Below the pieces are notes generated by a model that had not been told where the DNA came from, searched no databases, and saw only the letters and a program-made list of their open reading frames with translations. Of a DNA stretch of 46,166 nucleotides, positions 16,846 to 25,771 are shown in pieces. The DNA is taken from NCBI GenBank assembly GCA_017881245.1, contig JADGRC010000251.1, forward strand, positions 1-46,166. The letters run 5' to 3'. The translations under genes and the position numbers were made by a program. How positions within the stretch are numbered: the first letter of the stretch is position 1; each line of letters starts with the position of its first letter. This stretch comes from Pseudomonadota bacterium (GTDB taxonomy: Bacteria > Myxococcota_A > Polyangia > Fen-1088).

Positions 16846-19089
16846 TCAGTAGTCTGGCCCGGTTGGCTCGTACTTCGCATCCACCGTGACAGGCATTTCG
16901 TAAGGCGTCGGTCCATAGAGGCGCCTGTAGCGCGCGAAGATCGCCACGACGCGCTTGGCGTACTCCCGCGTCTGCGTGAAAGCGATCAGCTCGACGAATT
17001 CATCCGTCGGGTGGGACCCATGTTGATCGCACCACTTGGCCATCGCCTTCGGTCCCGCGTTGAAAGCGCCTGCGATGACAGGGATCTGTCCCTTGAACTT
17101 CTTCGACAGCGCCCCGATGTAGGTGGCGCCGAGGCGGATGTTTGTCTCTGGATCGAACAGCTCGTCGGGCGAAAAATCAACGCCGGCCGACTGCGCTACT
17201 CGGGCGCTCGTAGGTGGGATCATTTGCAGCAGACCCCGGGCGTCGGCCGAGCTGACATCCCAGGGCGAGAACCCCGATTCCTTCCTCATGATCGCGTACA
17301 AAAGCAAGTCGGGATTTCCGGTTGATGGACCATACTTTTCGACGAATTCCCGGTAAGCCCGTGGATAGGCCGCTTGCCACCAAAGGCGGACGCCGGCGTC
17401 TGCTTCGGGCGCGGAATCGAGCGCGCCTCCGTTGCGGCTTTCGCCTAGTTCGTATGCGCGCCGGAAGGCTTTGAAATCGGGGTAGCGGGAGAGCAGAATC
17501 CGGAGCCCGCGCGCCTCGCCCCATCGGCGCAGAACTCCATTTTCGTCTCGCTGCAGATCCCACCCGGCTTCGACGTCCAAGCCCACGGCCGCCAGTTCGT
17601 CGGCATGCGCCAATGCCAGATCGGAAGCCATCTCCCCGTTGATCTCGATCGGCCTACCCGCGAAAGAATTGGGCGGCTTCTGGGGCAGATCGGCGTCGGC
17701 TTTTTCTCCGAGCTCGGTCAGTCGGGATCGCGCGGCGATGCCATAGAACGAAAATGGCCACCGTCTGCTGACCTCGCGATAGCCCGCCTTTGCCTCTCCG
17801 ACTTCGCCCCCCTTTGCACCGATTCGAGCCCGCCAATAGACGACGCGGGCGGAGCGTTCATCAATCGTCATGCCGGTCGGGGCCATGCGGGCGTAACGCT
17901 CCAGGCCCGCCTTTGCTTCTCGCAATTCCCCGAGGAGAAAATGCGCGAAGGCTACGCACCAGGCGGCATCGTCCGCGAAGGCGCTCTTGCCGAAACGATC
18001 CAGCATCGCGTGCAGTTCCGGCAGGCTTTCCCGATATCGCCCCCGATTGTAGTCCAACCAGCCCGCCAAGAATTGGGCCTCCGGCGCGAAACGCGATTGC
18101 GGGAACCGCGACACAACCTGTTTGTAACCGGCAATCGCTTCGTCGTCGCGATCGATCCGCGACAGGGCGCGCGTGCCGTGAAACAGCGCGGACGCGGCCT
18201 TGTCGCCCGAGAGCGCCGGCGCGACCTTCAGCAACAGCTCCGCTGCTCTGCCGTAGTCGCGGCGCATCTGAAACTTGGTCATTCCAATCTGAAAGTCACG
18301 CTCGACCGCCTGCGTCGGCGGCAGGTCGGCTGGTAGCTTCTCCAGCTCGTCCAGGGCCTCGGACCAGTGACGATCTCGGGTCAGCATCTCGGCGCGGCGC
18401 AACTGGTCGATCACGCTCGGGGAAATTGCGCTTCGGGCGACGGTCAGCTTGCTGTCGGTCGCGGACCCAACGTCCGGCAGATGCCGGCGCGCCTCGGTTG
18501 CCAGCGGATGAGCCGGCAGGTCCCGGTAAAGGGCAAGAAAGAGCCTGGACGCATCCTTGCCGTGTTGTTCCTCAGCGTAAAGCGCTATGCGGTAACGCGC
18601 GGCGGCCGTATCGACGCCGGGTGGGGGATGTGGTTGCGCGCGCGCCAACAGACGACGGTAGTGGTCGACAGCGTCCGCATGGGAGCCCGACGACCACAGA
18701 CAATCGGCCGCGCGGAAGGCCGCGATTGTGGTGAAGCGACCGTTCTTCACACGGGATAGCTTTTCGAAGTCAGCGCGTGCCGTGGCGACGGCACCGGTAT
18801 AGAACGCGCTTTCCGCGTGAAGGTACAACGCCCAGTCGTTGCCACGAGCGGCGACGGAGCGTAGGTCCTTTTCCGCATCGGCGTACGCGCCGGCGCGAAA
18901 GGCTCGGACGCCGCGCGCGAACATGCTGGTCGATTCGCCGGTTCGGCCGTGAATGTCCTTCGCGGCCGCCGGGCTCAAGAATCCCCCGAGCGTGGTGCTC
19001 GCGCCCGCCACGCCGACTATCGTGAAAAGAACGGCGCGATTTGCGAAGGGCCGGGAGCGATTTCCCCTCGGGTGGGAGCCCCTGTTCAT
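16846..19089 (-). CDS. slt: Soluble lytic murein transglycosylase
   Basis: A 747-residue exported enzyme that cleaves peptidoglycan between MurNAc and GlcNAc, forming 1,6-anhydro-MurNAc. The signal segment is about residues 18-48. The middle, to about 560, is helical with TPR-like repeats, as in the doughnut-shaped Slt family. The catalytic domain is at the C-terminus: AIMRKESGFSPWDVSSADARG carries the catalytic Glu604, followed by GLLQMIPPTS and IAGAFNAGPKAM, the three SLT motifs. A GTG sits immediately before the ATG at 19089 and either may be used. It is divergent from ssb and separated by 203 bases with short tandem repeats. The symbol is used in the family sense. Confidence 0.92.
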   Translation of the reverse strand: MNRGSHPRGNRSRPFANRAVLFTIVGVAGASTTLGGFLSPAAAKDIHGRTGESTSMFARGVRAFRAGAYADAEKDLRSVAARGNDWALYLHAESAFYTGAVATARADFEKLSRVKNGRFTTIAAFRAADCLWSSGSHADAVDHYRRLLARAQPHPPPGVDTAAARYRIALYAEEQHGKDASRLFLALYRDLPAHPLATEARRHLPDVGSATDSKLTVARSAISPSVIDQLRRAEMLTRDRHWSEALDELEKLPADLPPTQAVERDFQIGMTKFQMRRDYGRAAELLLKVAPALSGDKAASALFHGTRALSRIDRDDEAIAGYKQVVSRFPQSRFAPEAQFLAGWLDYNRGRYRESLPELHAMLDRFGKSAFADDAAWCVAFAHFLLGELREAKAGLERYARMAPTGMTIDERSARVVYWRARIGAKGGEVGEAKAGYREVSRRWPFSFYGIAARSRLTELGEKADADLPQKPPNSFAGRPIEINGEMASDLALAHADELAAVGLDVEAGWDLQRDENGVLRRWGEARGLRILLSRYPDFKAFRRAYELGESRNGGALDSAPEADAGVRLWWQAAYPRAYREFVEKYGPSTGNPDLLLYAIMRKESGFSPWDVSSADARGLLQMIPPTSARVAQSAGVDFSPDELFDPETNIRLGATYIGALSKKFKGQIPVIAGAFNAGPKAMAKWCDQHGSHPTDEFVELIAFTQTREYAKRVVAIFARYRRLYGPTPYEMPVTVDAKYEPTGPDY

Positions 19090-19122
19090 CACGACTTTCT
19101 TACCAGACCCCGAGAGTCCTGG

Positions 19123-19150
19123 GCGATTCTTACGCGATTCTCACGCGATC
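19123..19150. repeat. 11-bp tandem repeat in the slt/ssb divergent region
   Basis: GCGATTCTTAC (19123-19133), GCGATTCTCAC (19134-19144) and a partial GCGATC (19145-19150) are spaced one helical turn apart. It may be a regulator site. A nearby CAGTC-GACC-GACTG hairpin lies at about 19152-19165. Confidence 0.5.
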
Positions 19151-19292
19151 AGCAGTCGACCGACTGGGCGACCGGTTCGGCGACCGGCATCGGCCGGGTG
19201 AAGGAAACCCGCCCGGGCAACGCCCGATGTCTCAGTGAACGGCGACGCACTTCGCGTCGCGCATCATGGTAAAAGGTTCAAGGAGAGACCAC

Positions 19293-19772
19293 ATGGGAAG
19301 CGTGAACAAAGTTATTCTGGTTGGCAATCTCGGTGCGGATCCCGAGCTAAAGTACACACCCACCAACCGCGCGTTGTGCAACCTGCGTATCGCCACCACC
19401 GAGGTCTACAAGGACAAGGGGGGACAGCGGCAGGAGAAGACCGAGTGGCACCGGGTGACGGTATGGGGTGACTCGGCTCAGAACTGCGCGAAATACCTGG
19501 CCAAGGGACGGTCCGTCTATGTCGAAGGACGGTTGCAGACGCGTTCATATGACAAAGATGGCCAGAAACACTATGCGACCGACGTGGTCGCGGATCGCGT
19601 TGTCTTTTTGGGAAGTGGAGGGGGTGCGGGGGCCGGCGCCGGAGAGGGAGGAGGCGCGCGTCGGGGGAGCGCGCCAGACGCGAGCGGGGGACGAGGCTTC
19701 GGCGACGCGCCTTCCCACGAAGAGGCCGACGTGGCCGGTCCGCCACCGGGCGACGACGACATTCCCTTCTGA
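19293..19772 (+). CDS. ssb: Single-stranded DNA-binding protein
   Basis: 159 residues. SSB coats single-stranded DNA in replication, repair and recombination. The OB fold occupies about residues 1-110, with [20 protein letters not shown], the [12 protein letters not shown] strand-loop, [35 protein letters not shown] and [15 protein letters not shown] Gly/Ala-rich linker leads to the acidic tip DDDIPF that binds partner proteins. ATG at 19293 has AGGAGAG 5 bases upstream; a GTG-type extension upstream is not needed. It is monocistronic by spacing: the divergent slt is 203 bases away and the next gene has its own ribosome site. Confidence 0.97.
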   Translation: MGSVNKVILVGNLGADPELKYTPTNRALCNLRIATTEVYKDKGGQRQEKTEWHRVTVWGDSAQNCAKYLAKGRSVYVEGRLQTRSYDKDGQKHYATDVVADRVVFLGSGGGAGAGAGEGGGARRGSAPDASGGRGFGDAPSHEEADVAGPPPGDDDIPF

Positions 19773-19914
19773 CGCGCCGCCCGCCCACTCGTGGCGATCG
19801 CCTCACAGTCCTCCTGAAGTCAGCCGTTCCTGGCCCGCACCTGGCCCGTACCGCCTCGACCGGCCTTGCGATCGCCGGGTTGTTCGGTCCAAGCTATCCA
19901 AGGGAGGCCCGTTC

Positions 19915-21669
19915 ATGAACTTGATTTTTCGCGGCTTGATGTTCGGATGTGCGACGGCATTGGTCATCGGTTGCGGGGCAAGTTCGGGGTCCACAATCAC
20001 ATATCCCGATGCCCAGACTACGCCGGGAGGCGGTGGAGCGGTGGGTGGGGTTGACGGCGGCACCGTGGATCCCGGGCCGCCCCCGGTGGCGGGGGAGGGC
20101 AACGTCCTTCTCTTCAAGGGAGCAGCCGAGATGCTCAGCCATGGGCCGGCGTGTACCAACGAGCTTGGTGCCACGGCCGATCGCTGGTGTGCTTTCATTA
20201 GTCCGTCGTCCAACAGCCTGGACGGGCTCGACCTCTTCGTGATCAATGTTTCTCGCGCCGCCGCCGGAGGCACCATCACCTGTGCGGGCGGGAACGCGGA
20301 CCCCAACTGCCTGAAGTTGACGGCCGGTTTTTTTGAAGAATCAGCACCTGCGACGTCGTTTCCCCACGCGGCTGGATTTCAGGGGGACAACCTGGTCTAT
20401 TTCGATAGGACGGGGACTGGCTATGGATGGCGACCCGGGATGTTCAACGGACGCGCGCTCGTTGCGGACGGAATGGGCGCGGTTCACGACTGCGTCCCGA
20501 GCTCCAAAGGACAAAGTATCCAGTGCCAGAAGGACTTGGCGATCCAGCCAGTGGCCGGGATCACCCAAGTCGACTTGATGGTGGGGCGGCTCGACTCGGT
20601 CACCGATCCGCCGCTGGTCAAGGTGGATACGGTGATTACCAACGATACCACCGTGATGGGATTGCAGCGATTCCGCGTGGGCTTCAGCCCAGATGGTCAA
20701 TATTTCGCCTGGTCGAGCTCCGCGAGCGCCGGTGGCGTGGAAACCCTGAAGACCGAGAAGGTCGGCGATCCAGGTACGCTGATCACGGTGGCCACGGATG
20801 TGTCGCGGTGGATGCTGTCACCTGACGGATCCCGCTGGTATTGGCTGAGTCAGTTCAACTACGACAACTCCGGCATGCGATCGGGAACCTTGCAGACCGC
20901 TGATTTTCCGCAAGTTGCCGCGGCAACCACGTTGCTTTCAAACGTGGGAGATTTCACCGTGACGCGTGCGGGAGCGATTGTCGCGCGTACGATGGTTTCA
21001 AAATCCTTGGGCGATCTGCAGGCGATCCCCGATCCGGTAGGCGCGCCGATGACGGTTACCATGCTCGATACCGGCGTGGTGGGAATCGTATCGGTTGGGC
21101 CCAAGGGGTACGTCGCGTACACGAAATCCTACGATTCGATCCTTCAGGTGTTGGACCTTTACGTGAAGAACTTGGACGGGACCGGGATGACCTGCGCGCT
21201 GACGCGGACCACGAACGCGGTCCGCTCGGTGTTTTTCTTGCCGGGCGGTGGCGGGGTGCTTTGGGCTCAAATCACGAATCTCGATACCGCGTCGATTACT
21301 GATCCGTTGGACATTCGAGAGGCGTTCACGCGCCTTTCCGACTGCAACACGGTGACCGTGGCGTCGAAAGTTGGCAGTTTTGGCATCGTGGGAGACCAGG
21401 GCGTCTTGATCGAGGATCAAGTGAACGGTTCAGATGGGACGCTGAGCATCCAGGCCGTGACGGACGGCGAGACCTTGGGCACCGCCGCCCCGGTCCTGAT
21501 TCAAACACGGGTAAATAACTATACGCCCGTGACTCCGACGCCAGGCGTCGTGCTGTTCACGGTTGCCACGGGCTATCCCAGCGACGGGCTGTACCTTCAT
21601 CCGATGGACACTTCCAACGGCGCCGGTGGCAGCGCGCCCATGTCGATGTCCGCCGACGGCGGGCAGTAA
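19915..21669 (+). CDS. Lipoprotein with TolB/beta-propeller-like repeats
   Basis: 584 residues. The signal peptide (MNLIFRGLMFGCATALVIGC) ends in a lipobox-like ALVIGC with Cys20. A Gly/Pro-rich linker follows to about 60. The rest is made of beta-strand repeats; the segments FRVGFSPDGQYFAWSSS and RWMLSPDGSRWYWLSQF match the SPDG turn of TolB/WD40-like propellers. No catalytic motif is seen. ATG at 19915 has AGGGAGG 7 bases upstream. The C-terminal tail is Gly/Ser/Met-rich. It is 142 bases after ssb and is probably a separate unit. The function is unknown; similar lipoproteins are frequent in myxobacteria. Confidence 0.7.
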   Translation: MNLIFRGLMFGCATALVIGCGASSGSTITYPDAQTTPGGGGAVGGVDGGTVDPGPPPVAGEGNVLLFKGAAEMLSHGPACTNELGATADRWCAFISPSSNSLDGLDLFVINVSRAAAGGTITCAGGNADPNCLKLTAGFFEESAPATSFPHAAGFQGDNLVYFDRTGTGYGWRPGMFNGRALVADGMGAVHDCVPSSKGQSIQCQKDLAIQPVAGITQVDLMVGRLDSVTDPPLVKVDTVITNDTTVMGLQRFRVGFSPDGQYFAWSSSASAGGVETLKTEKVGDPGTLITVATDVSRWMLSPDGSRWYWLSQFNYDNSGMRSGTLQTADFPQVAAATTLLSNVGDFTVTRAGAIVARTMVSKSLGDLQAIPDPVGAPMTVTMLDTGVVGIVSVGPKGYVAYTKSYDSILQVLDLYVKNLDGTGMTCALTRTTNAVRSVFFLPGGGGVLWAQITNLDTASITDPLDIREAFTRLSDCNTVTVASKVGSFGIVGDQGVLIEDQVNGSDGTLSIQAVTDGETLGTAAPVLIQTRVNNYTPVTPTPGVVLFTVATGYPSDGLYLHPMDTSNGAGGSAPMSMSADGGQ

Positions 21670-21913
21670 ACTCTGATCGGGGCCGCACTCGACTGGGCCT
21701 TCCGAGGCTCGGTGGCCTTGGACGCGATCCCTGGCCGGGGGGAAAGCCCCTCAATCCGTACGACCGTTCCTCCGAAGGAGGGTGGGAAGGAAGACCAAGG
21801 GGTGATCCGGGGGGCCTTCGGGCGGCGGACGAACGGGAATCGAAATTGCTACATTTGCGAAATTGTTTCATCTAAACGATCCAATAGAGTAGAGGGGGCC
21901 GCGCCCACGGGTT

Positions 21914-22957
21914 ATGGGTGACGGCCGATTGAGTTACAATTGGGCTTTGATGTTCTGCCGTCTCGCCGCCACAGTCCTCGCCGGAGCGCTCGTCATGGTG
22001 CCCCCCGTGCGTGCGGGTCTGGAGCAGGGACTCTGGAAGCGGTCGGGTAAAGATCTCGAAAGGCACCGCGGAGACGACGTCGGCGTTGAGCTGGACAGCG
22101 ATGGATCTCCGCGGCGCGGCGCGTTCCTTCCGAGGTGGGATCCGGCTGGTGTCACGGGCGATGGTCACCCGAACGATGTGGTCGCGTTTGGGTTTGGCCC
22201 GCGGACGGGGTTTCTGCCGACCGGCGAACCGCGGGAACTGGTTCTTTCGTTCGATGACGGCCCCGATCTCAAGTTCACACCGCTGGTGCTGGACGAACTG
22301 GACCGACGAGGTCTGAAAGCGATCTTCTTCGTAACCGGTCATCGCGTGATCGGCGATCGCCCAGAGGACCTTGCTCGCCGCGAGCTGCTCGGGCGGATCG
22401 CCGCGCATGGGCACATGGTCGCGAACCACACCATGACTCACAGAAATTTGTGCCAGTTTCCAGATGACGCGGCGGCCGAAATTGATCAGAACGCCGAGGT
22501 CATCGCGCAAGCGACGGGGGTCCGCCCGCTGCTCTTTCGCGCGCCCTATGGTGCCCGCTGTCGAACGTTGGAAGCCGAGTTGGCCGCGCGCCAGTTGGTG
22601 TCGGTGGGCTGGAACCTGGATCCCCAGGATTGGAAGGACCCGACCAGTGACGGCATTTTGACCTACCTGGAGGCGCGATTGTCGAGGCTGAAAGGCCGCG
22701 GGATTTTGCTCCTTCACGACACCCATCCCGCATCGGTCTTTGCGTTGGGGCCCCTGCTGGACTGGATCGCGCGGGACAATCACGCCGCGGTACAGGAGGG
22801 GCGCCCCCCGATCGTTCTGCGCGACTACGCGGTGTTTTTGCCGCCGAGGCCCGTTCCCCCGACTGCGATGGCCACCGTGGTCGGGGCTGTCTTTGACAAT
22901 CTGATGAGCGCCCTCACTCCTCGCGTCTCGTTGCCCTTGGCGCCAGCGCAACGTTGA
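21914..22957 (+). CDS. Polysaccharide deacetylase (NodB homology domain), secreted
   Basis: 347 residues. A probable signal peptide lies at about 11-35 (LMFCRLAATVLAGALVMVPPVRA). The NodB domain spans about 105-300: ELVLSFDDGPDLKFTP has the catalytic-base Asp and first metal-ligand Asp, ANHTMTHRNLCQF carries the two His ligands, LLFRAPYGARC is the Arg/Pro motif, and ILLLHDTHPAS has the last conserved His. It should remove N- or O-acetyl groups from peptidoglycan, chitin-like or exopolysaccharide substrate outside the cytoplasm; substrate is not readable. The gene begins at an ATG at 21914; an in-frame ATG at 21950 is possible and would start just before the signal peptide. It ends 10 bases before astA. 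Confidence 0.9.
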   Translation: MGDGRLSYNWALMFCRLAATVLAGALVMVPPVRAGLEQGLWKRSGKDLERHRGDDVGVELDSDGSPRRGAFLPRWDPAGVTGDGHPNDVVAFGFGPRTGFLPTGEPRELVLSFDDGPDLKFTPLVLDELDRRGLKAIFFVTGHRVIGDRPEDLARRELLGRIAAHGHMVANHTMTHRNLCQFPDDAAAEIDQNAEVIAQATGVRPLLFRAPYGARCRTLEAELAARQLVSVGWNLDPQDWKDPTSDGILTYLEARLSRLKGRGILLLHDTHPASVFALGPLLDWIARDNHAAVQEGRPPIVLRDYAVFLPPRPVPPTAMATVVGAVFDNLMSALTPRVSLPLAPAQR

Positions 22958-22967
22958 AGGCGCCGCC

Positions 22968-24032
22968 TTGTTCTTGATCCGAGACGCCCGACCAACCGAT
23001 CTCGACGATCTGCGGGAGGTTGCCACTCACCTCGATTCGGTGAATTTGCCGGACGACCGCGATCGCTTGAGCGCGCTCATCACCGCGTCCCGGGAATCGT
23101 TCGCCGCCCGGTGCGACGTGGCGGATCGGAAATTCGTGTTCGTCTTGACCGATGCCGATTGCGGACGCGTGGTCGGCTGCTCGGTGGTATTCGCCCAGCA
23201 CGGCTCGCGCCGGGCGCCGCACGTCTATTTTGACGTGCGGGAAGAGGAGCGGTACAGCCAGACGCTGGATCGGCATTTCGTTCACCGCGTTCTACGTATT
23301 GGATACAACTACAAAGGGCTGACGGAGATCGGGGGACTGGCGCTGATACCCGCCTTGCGCCGACACCCCGAGCGCCTGGGGGGGCTGCTGTTTGCCGTCC
23401 GATTCATGTACCTCGCTTTGCACCGGGAGCTGTTCCGCGACGAAGTCCTGTCCGAGCTGATGCCGCCGCTTGAACCCGACGGAACCAGTCTCCTGTGGGA
23501 GGCGCTTGGACGCCGGTTCACGGGCTTGTCGTATCAGGAAGCGGATCGACTGTCGCACGAGAACAAGGAGTTCATTCGCACGTTGTTTCCCGAGGAACCC
23601 ATCTACGCCACGTTGTTGTCCAGGGAGGTCCAAGACGTCATCGGGCAGGTTGGTCCGGCAACGAAAGGGGTCGAGGCGATGCTCCGGCGTATCGGGTTCG
23701 AGTATGCCAAGCGGATCGATCCGTTTGACGGGGGGCCGCATTTTCAAGCTCGGATCGACGACGTGGCTTTGGTGCGGGGGACCCGACGCTTCCAAGTGGC
23801 CGATGGCGTTCCTACGCTGGTTGAGGGGAGCCGTTTCCTGGTGGCGGCGGAACGCGCCGCGACTCGCGCCGCCGAGGATGGGGGTGCCGCGCCGCTGTTT
23901 CGAGCCATGGCCACCACGGTCGTGTTGGACGGTGACCGCGTCCGCCTCTCGGCGAAGGATTGCGCGCTGCTATCGGTGACCGCGGGCGACGAAGTCGCCT
24001 GTCTGCCGCTCGACAAAAGCCGGACATCATGA
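22968..24032 (+). CDS. astA: Arginine N-succinyltransferase-like protein (AstA family)
   Basis: 354 residues. AstA transfers succinyl from succinyl-CoA to L-arginine, the first step of the arginine succinyltransferase pathway. Visible motifs are LIRDARPTDLDDLREVA, SRESFAARCDVADRKFVFVL, the GLTEIGGLALIPALRRHPE core, RELFRDEVLSELMPPLEPDG, SLLWEALGRRFTGLSY and TLFPEEPIYATLLSREVQDV. The start is TTG at 22968, with GAAGG 7 bases upstream; TTG at 22974 is an alternative. No other AST genes (astB-E) are nearby, so it may work alone or have a related acyltransferase role. The last codons (KSRTS-stop) lie inside a 19-bp direct repeat copy, hinting that the 3' end was rewritten. Confidence 0.85.
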   Translation: MFLIRDARPTDLDDLREVATHLDSVNLPDDRDRLSALITASRESFAARCDVADRKFVFVLTDADCGRVVGCSVVFAQHGSRRAPHVYFDVREEERYSQTLDRHFVHRVLRIGYNYKGLTEIGGLALIPALRRHPERLGGLLFAVRFMYLALHRELFRDEVLSELMPPLEPDGTSLLWEALGRRFTGLSYQEADRLSHENKEFIRTLFPEEPIYATLLSREVQDVIGQVGPATKGVEAMLRRIGFEYAKRIDPFDGGPHFQARIDDVALVRGTRRFQVADGVPTLVEGSRFLVAAERAATRAAEDGGAAPLFRAMATTVVLDGDRVRLSAKDCALLSVTAGDEVACLPLDKSRTS

Positions 24033-24064
24033 CCTCGGCAAGAACCGGACATCATGATCTCGGC
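24021..24064. repeat. 19-bp direct repeat, two copies 25 bp apart, at the end of astA
   Basis: CGGACATCATGACCTCGGC (24021-24039) and CGGACATCATGATCTCGGC (24046-24064) differ at one base. The first copy holds the astA stop codon. Such a pattern can be left by an element or small duplication. Confidence 0.7.
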
Positions 24065-24121
24065 GGTCGTCAATGGTTGCCAGAGGCTTCGAGATTCGAG
24101 TCTCCAGGGTATATTGACGAC

Positions 24122-24268
24122 ATGACGACACGGGGAACCGACGACCGTTGCGGTGCGATGGGGGGGGCGAGAAGGGCAGGAAAGGCGGGGAGATTGGCGG
24201 GAAGAGCGGCAGCGACGGCGGCAGCGAGGCCGCCGGTATTCACCAAGATCGAGGTCCGCGCATCCTGA
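24122..24268 (+). CDS. Possible small leader ORF, 48 residues, overlapping the regulator start
   Basis: An ATG at 24122 opens a 48-codon frame rich in Arg, Ala and Gly. Its stop TGA at 24266-24268 shares a base with the ATG of the next gene at 24268 (TGATG), an arrangement typical of translational coupling. There is no clear ribosome site, and GC-rich DNA often gives open frames by chance, so this is only a candidate. It could be a leader rather than a protein. Confidence 0.2.
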   Translation: MTTRGTDDRCGAMGGARRAGKAGRLAGRAAATAAARPPVFTKIEVRAS

Positions 24269-25767
24269 TGCCCTCGACCATCCTGATCGTCGACGACGAG
24301 AAGAACATACGCCGCACGGTGCGCCTCGTGTTGGAGGGAGAGGGCTTCGGCGTCGAAGAGGCCTCGAGCGCGGAAGAAGCCTTGGCGCGACTGCCAGACA
24401 TCGGCGCTGACGTGATTCTGTTGGACGTCCAGCTCCCCGGGATCTCGGGCTTGGAGACACTGGAACGACTGCACGCGCTCGCGAAGCCCGAGGTCCCGTC
24501 AACGACGACCGGGGTTACGCGCCCGGACTCGGCGGAGGCATCGATGGGGTCGCAGCGCGAGCCCCTTCCCCCAACGGTGGTTATGATTTCCGGCCACGCC
24601 ACGCTGGCCGACGCCGTGCGGGCGGTCAAGTCGGGAGCGTACGACCTTTTAGAGAAACCCCTCGATCGCGAGCGCCTGCTGGTGACGATTCGCAATGCGC
24701 TGGAGCGACGCGCGATGGCGACGGAGGTCGCAGGTTTGCGAGCCGCTGCGGACGAACGGTTCGAGATGGTGGGGCGCAGCGCGCCCATGCAGGCGTTGTA
24801 TGCGCAGATCGTGAAGGTCGCTGCCACGCGGGCGCGGGTGCTCATCACGGGTGAATCCGGAACGGGCAAGGAAATGGTCGCCCGCGCCGTCCATCGCGAA
24901 AGCGCGCTTCGCGGTCGACCGTTCGTGAAGGTCAACTGCGCCGCCATTCCGCCCGAGCTGATCGAATCGGAGCTCTTCGGACATGAACGAGGCGCCTTCA
25001 CGGGCGCGGTCGCGCGCCGGCGTGGGCACTTTGAGATGGCCGATGGCGGCACCATCTTCCTGGATGAAATCGGCGACATGATCCTGTCGGCGCAGGCCAA
25101 GGTCCTGCGCGTCCTGCAGTCGGGAGAGTTCACGCGCGTTGGCGGCGAGCAGACCCTGAAAGTGGACGTTCGTGTGGTGGCCGCGACCAACCGCGACCTG
25201 CATGCAGCGGTCACCGCCGGGCAGTTTCGCGAGGATCTTTATTTTCGCTTGGCCGTGGTTCCTCTTCGGGCGCCGCCGCTGCGCGATCGCTCGGACGACA
25301 TCCCTCTTCTGTGCGCCACCTTCATCGAAGCCACTTCTCGGGAAAATGGAATACGCCCCAAGTCCATTTCGGAGGACGCCGTGGCGATCCTGGCCGCGTA
25401 CCCTTGGCCGGGGAACGTGCGAGAATTGCGCAACGTCATCGAACGTCTGGTGATCCTGTCGGAAGAGAGCATCGGAATCGGAGATTTACCCGAGGAGATC
25501 CTGGCGGAGGTGGAACGCGGTCGTCGAGAAAAAGCGGCAGGAAGCGCCGCTACCGCGGGTGGGTTGCCGCGCATCGACTTGCCGCCGGAAACCGGGGCGC
25601 TGCCGTTGCGCGAATTTCGGGATCACGTCGAGCGTGAGTACATTCGGGCTCGACTGGACGAAAATGGTTGGAATATCTCGCGCACCGCTGGCCTCTTGGG
25701 GATCGAGCGGACGAACCTGCACAAGAAGATGCGAGCGCTCGGACTGGGCCGCGAAGACCGTTCATAA
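24268..25767 (+). CDS. NtrC-family sigma-54-dependent response regulator
   Basis: 499 residues with three domains. Receiver domain about 1-140: STILIVDDEKNIRR with the acidic pair, Asp53 in ILLDVQLPG as phosphoacceptor, Lys130 in LLEKPLD. Between receiver helix 3 and strand 4 there is an extra stretch (about 73-101, LAKPEVPSTTTGVTRPDSAE onward) not usual in the family. The AAA+ domain has Walker A GESGTGKE near 197 and the sigma-54 contact GAFTGA near 243, then FLDEIGD and an Arg-rich sensor region. The C-terminal Fis-type helix-turn-helix is YIRARLDENGWNISRTAGLLG onward. It activates sigma-54 promoters when phosphorylated. No histidine kinase gene is adjacent, so it is an orphan here. The ATG at 24268 has no close ribosome site. 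Confidence 0.92.
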   Translation: MPSTILIVDDEKNIRRTVRLVLEGEGFGVEEASSAEEALARLPDIGADVILLDVQLPGISGLETLERLHALAKPEVPSTTTGVTRPDSAEASMGSQREPLPPTVVMISGHATLADAVRAVKSGAYDLLEKPLDRERLLVTIRNALERRAMATEVAGLRAAADERFEMVGRSAPMQALYAQIVKVAATRARVLITGESGTGKEMVARAVHRESALRGRPFVKVNCAAIPPELIESELFGHERGAFTGAVARRRGHFEMADGGTIFLDEIGDMILSAQAKVLRVLQSGEFTRVGGEQTLKVDVRVVAATNRDLHAAVTAGQFREDLYFRLAVVPLRAPPLRDRSDDIPLLCATFIEATSRENGIRPKSISEDAVAILAAYPWPGNVRELRNVIERLVILSEESIGIGDLPEEILAEVERGRREKAAGSAATAGGLPRIDLPPETGALPLREFRDHVEREYIRARLDENGWNISRTAGLLGIERTNLHKKMRALGLGREDRS

Positions 25768-25771
25768 TCCC

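Noticed and set aside
24148-24267. A 40-codon N-terminal extension of the sigma-54 regulator
   Set aside because: The receiver domain begins right at the ATG at 24268 and the upstream part is Gly/Lys-rich filler starting from a TTG.
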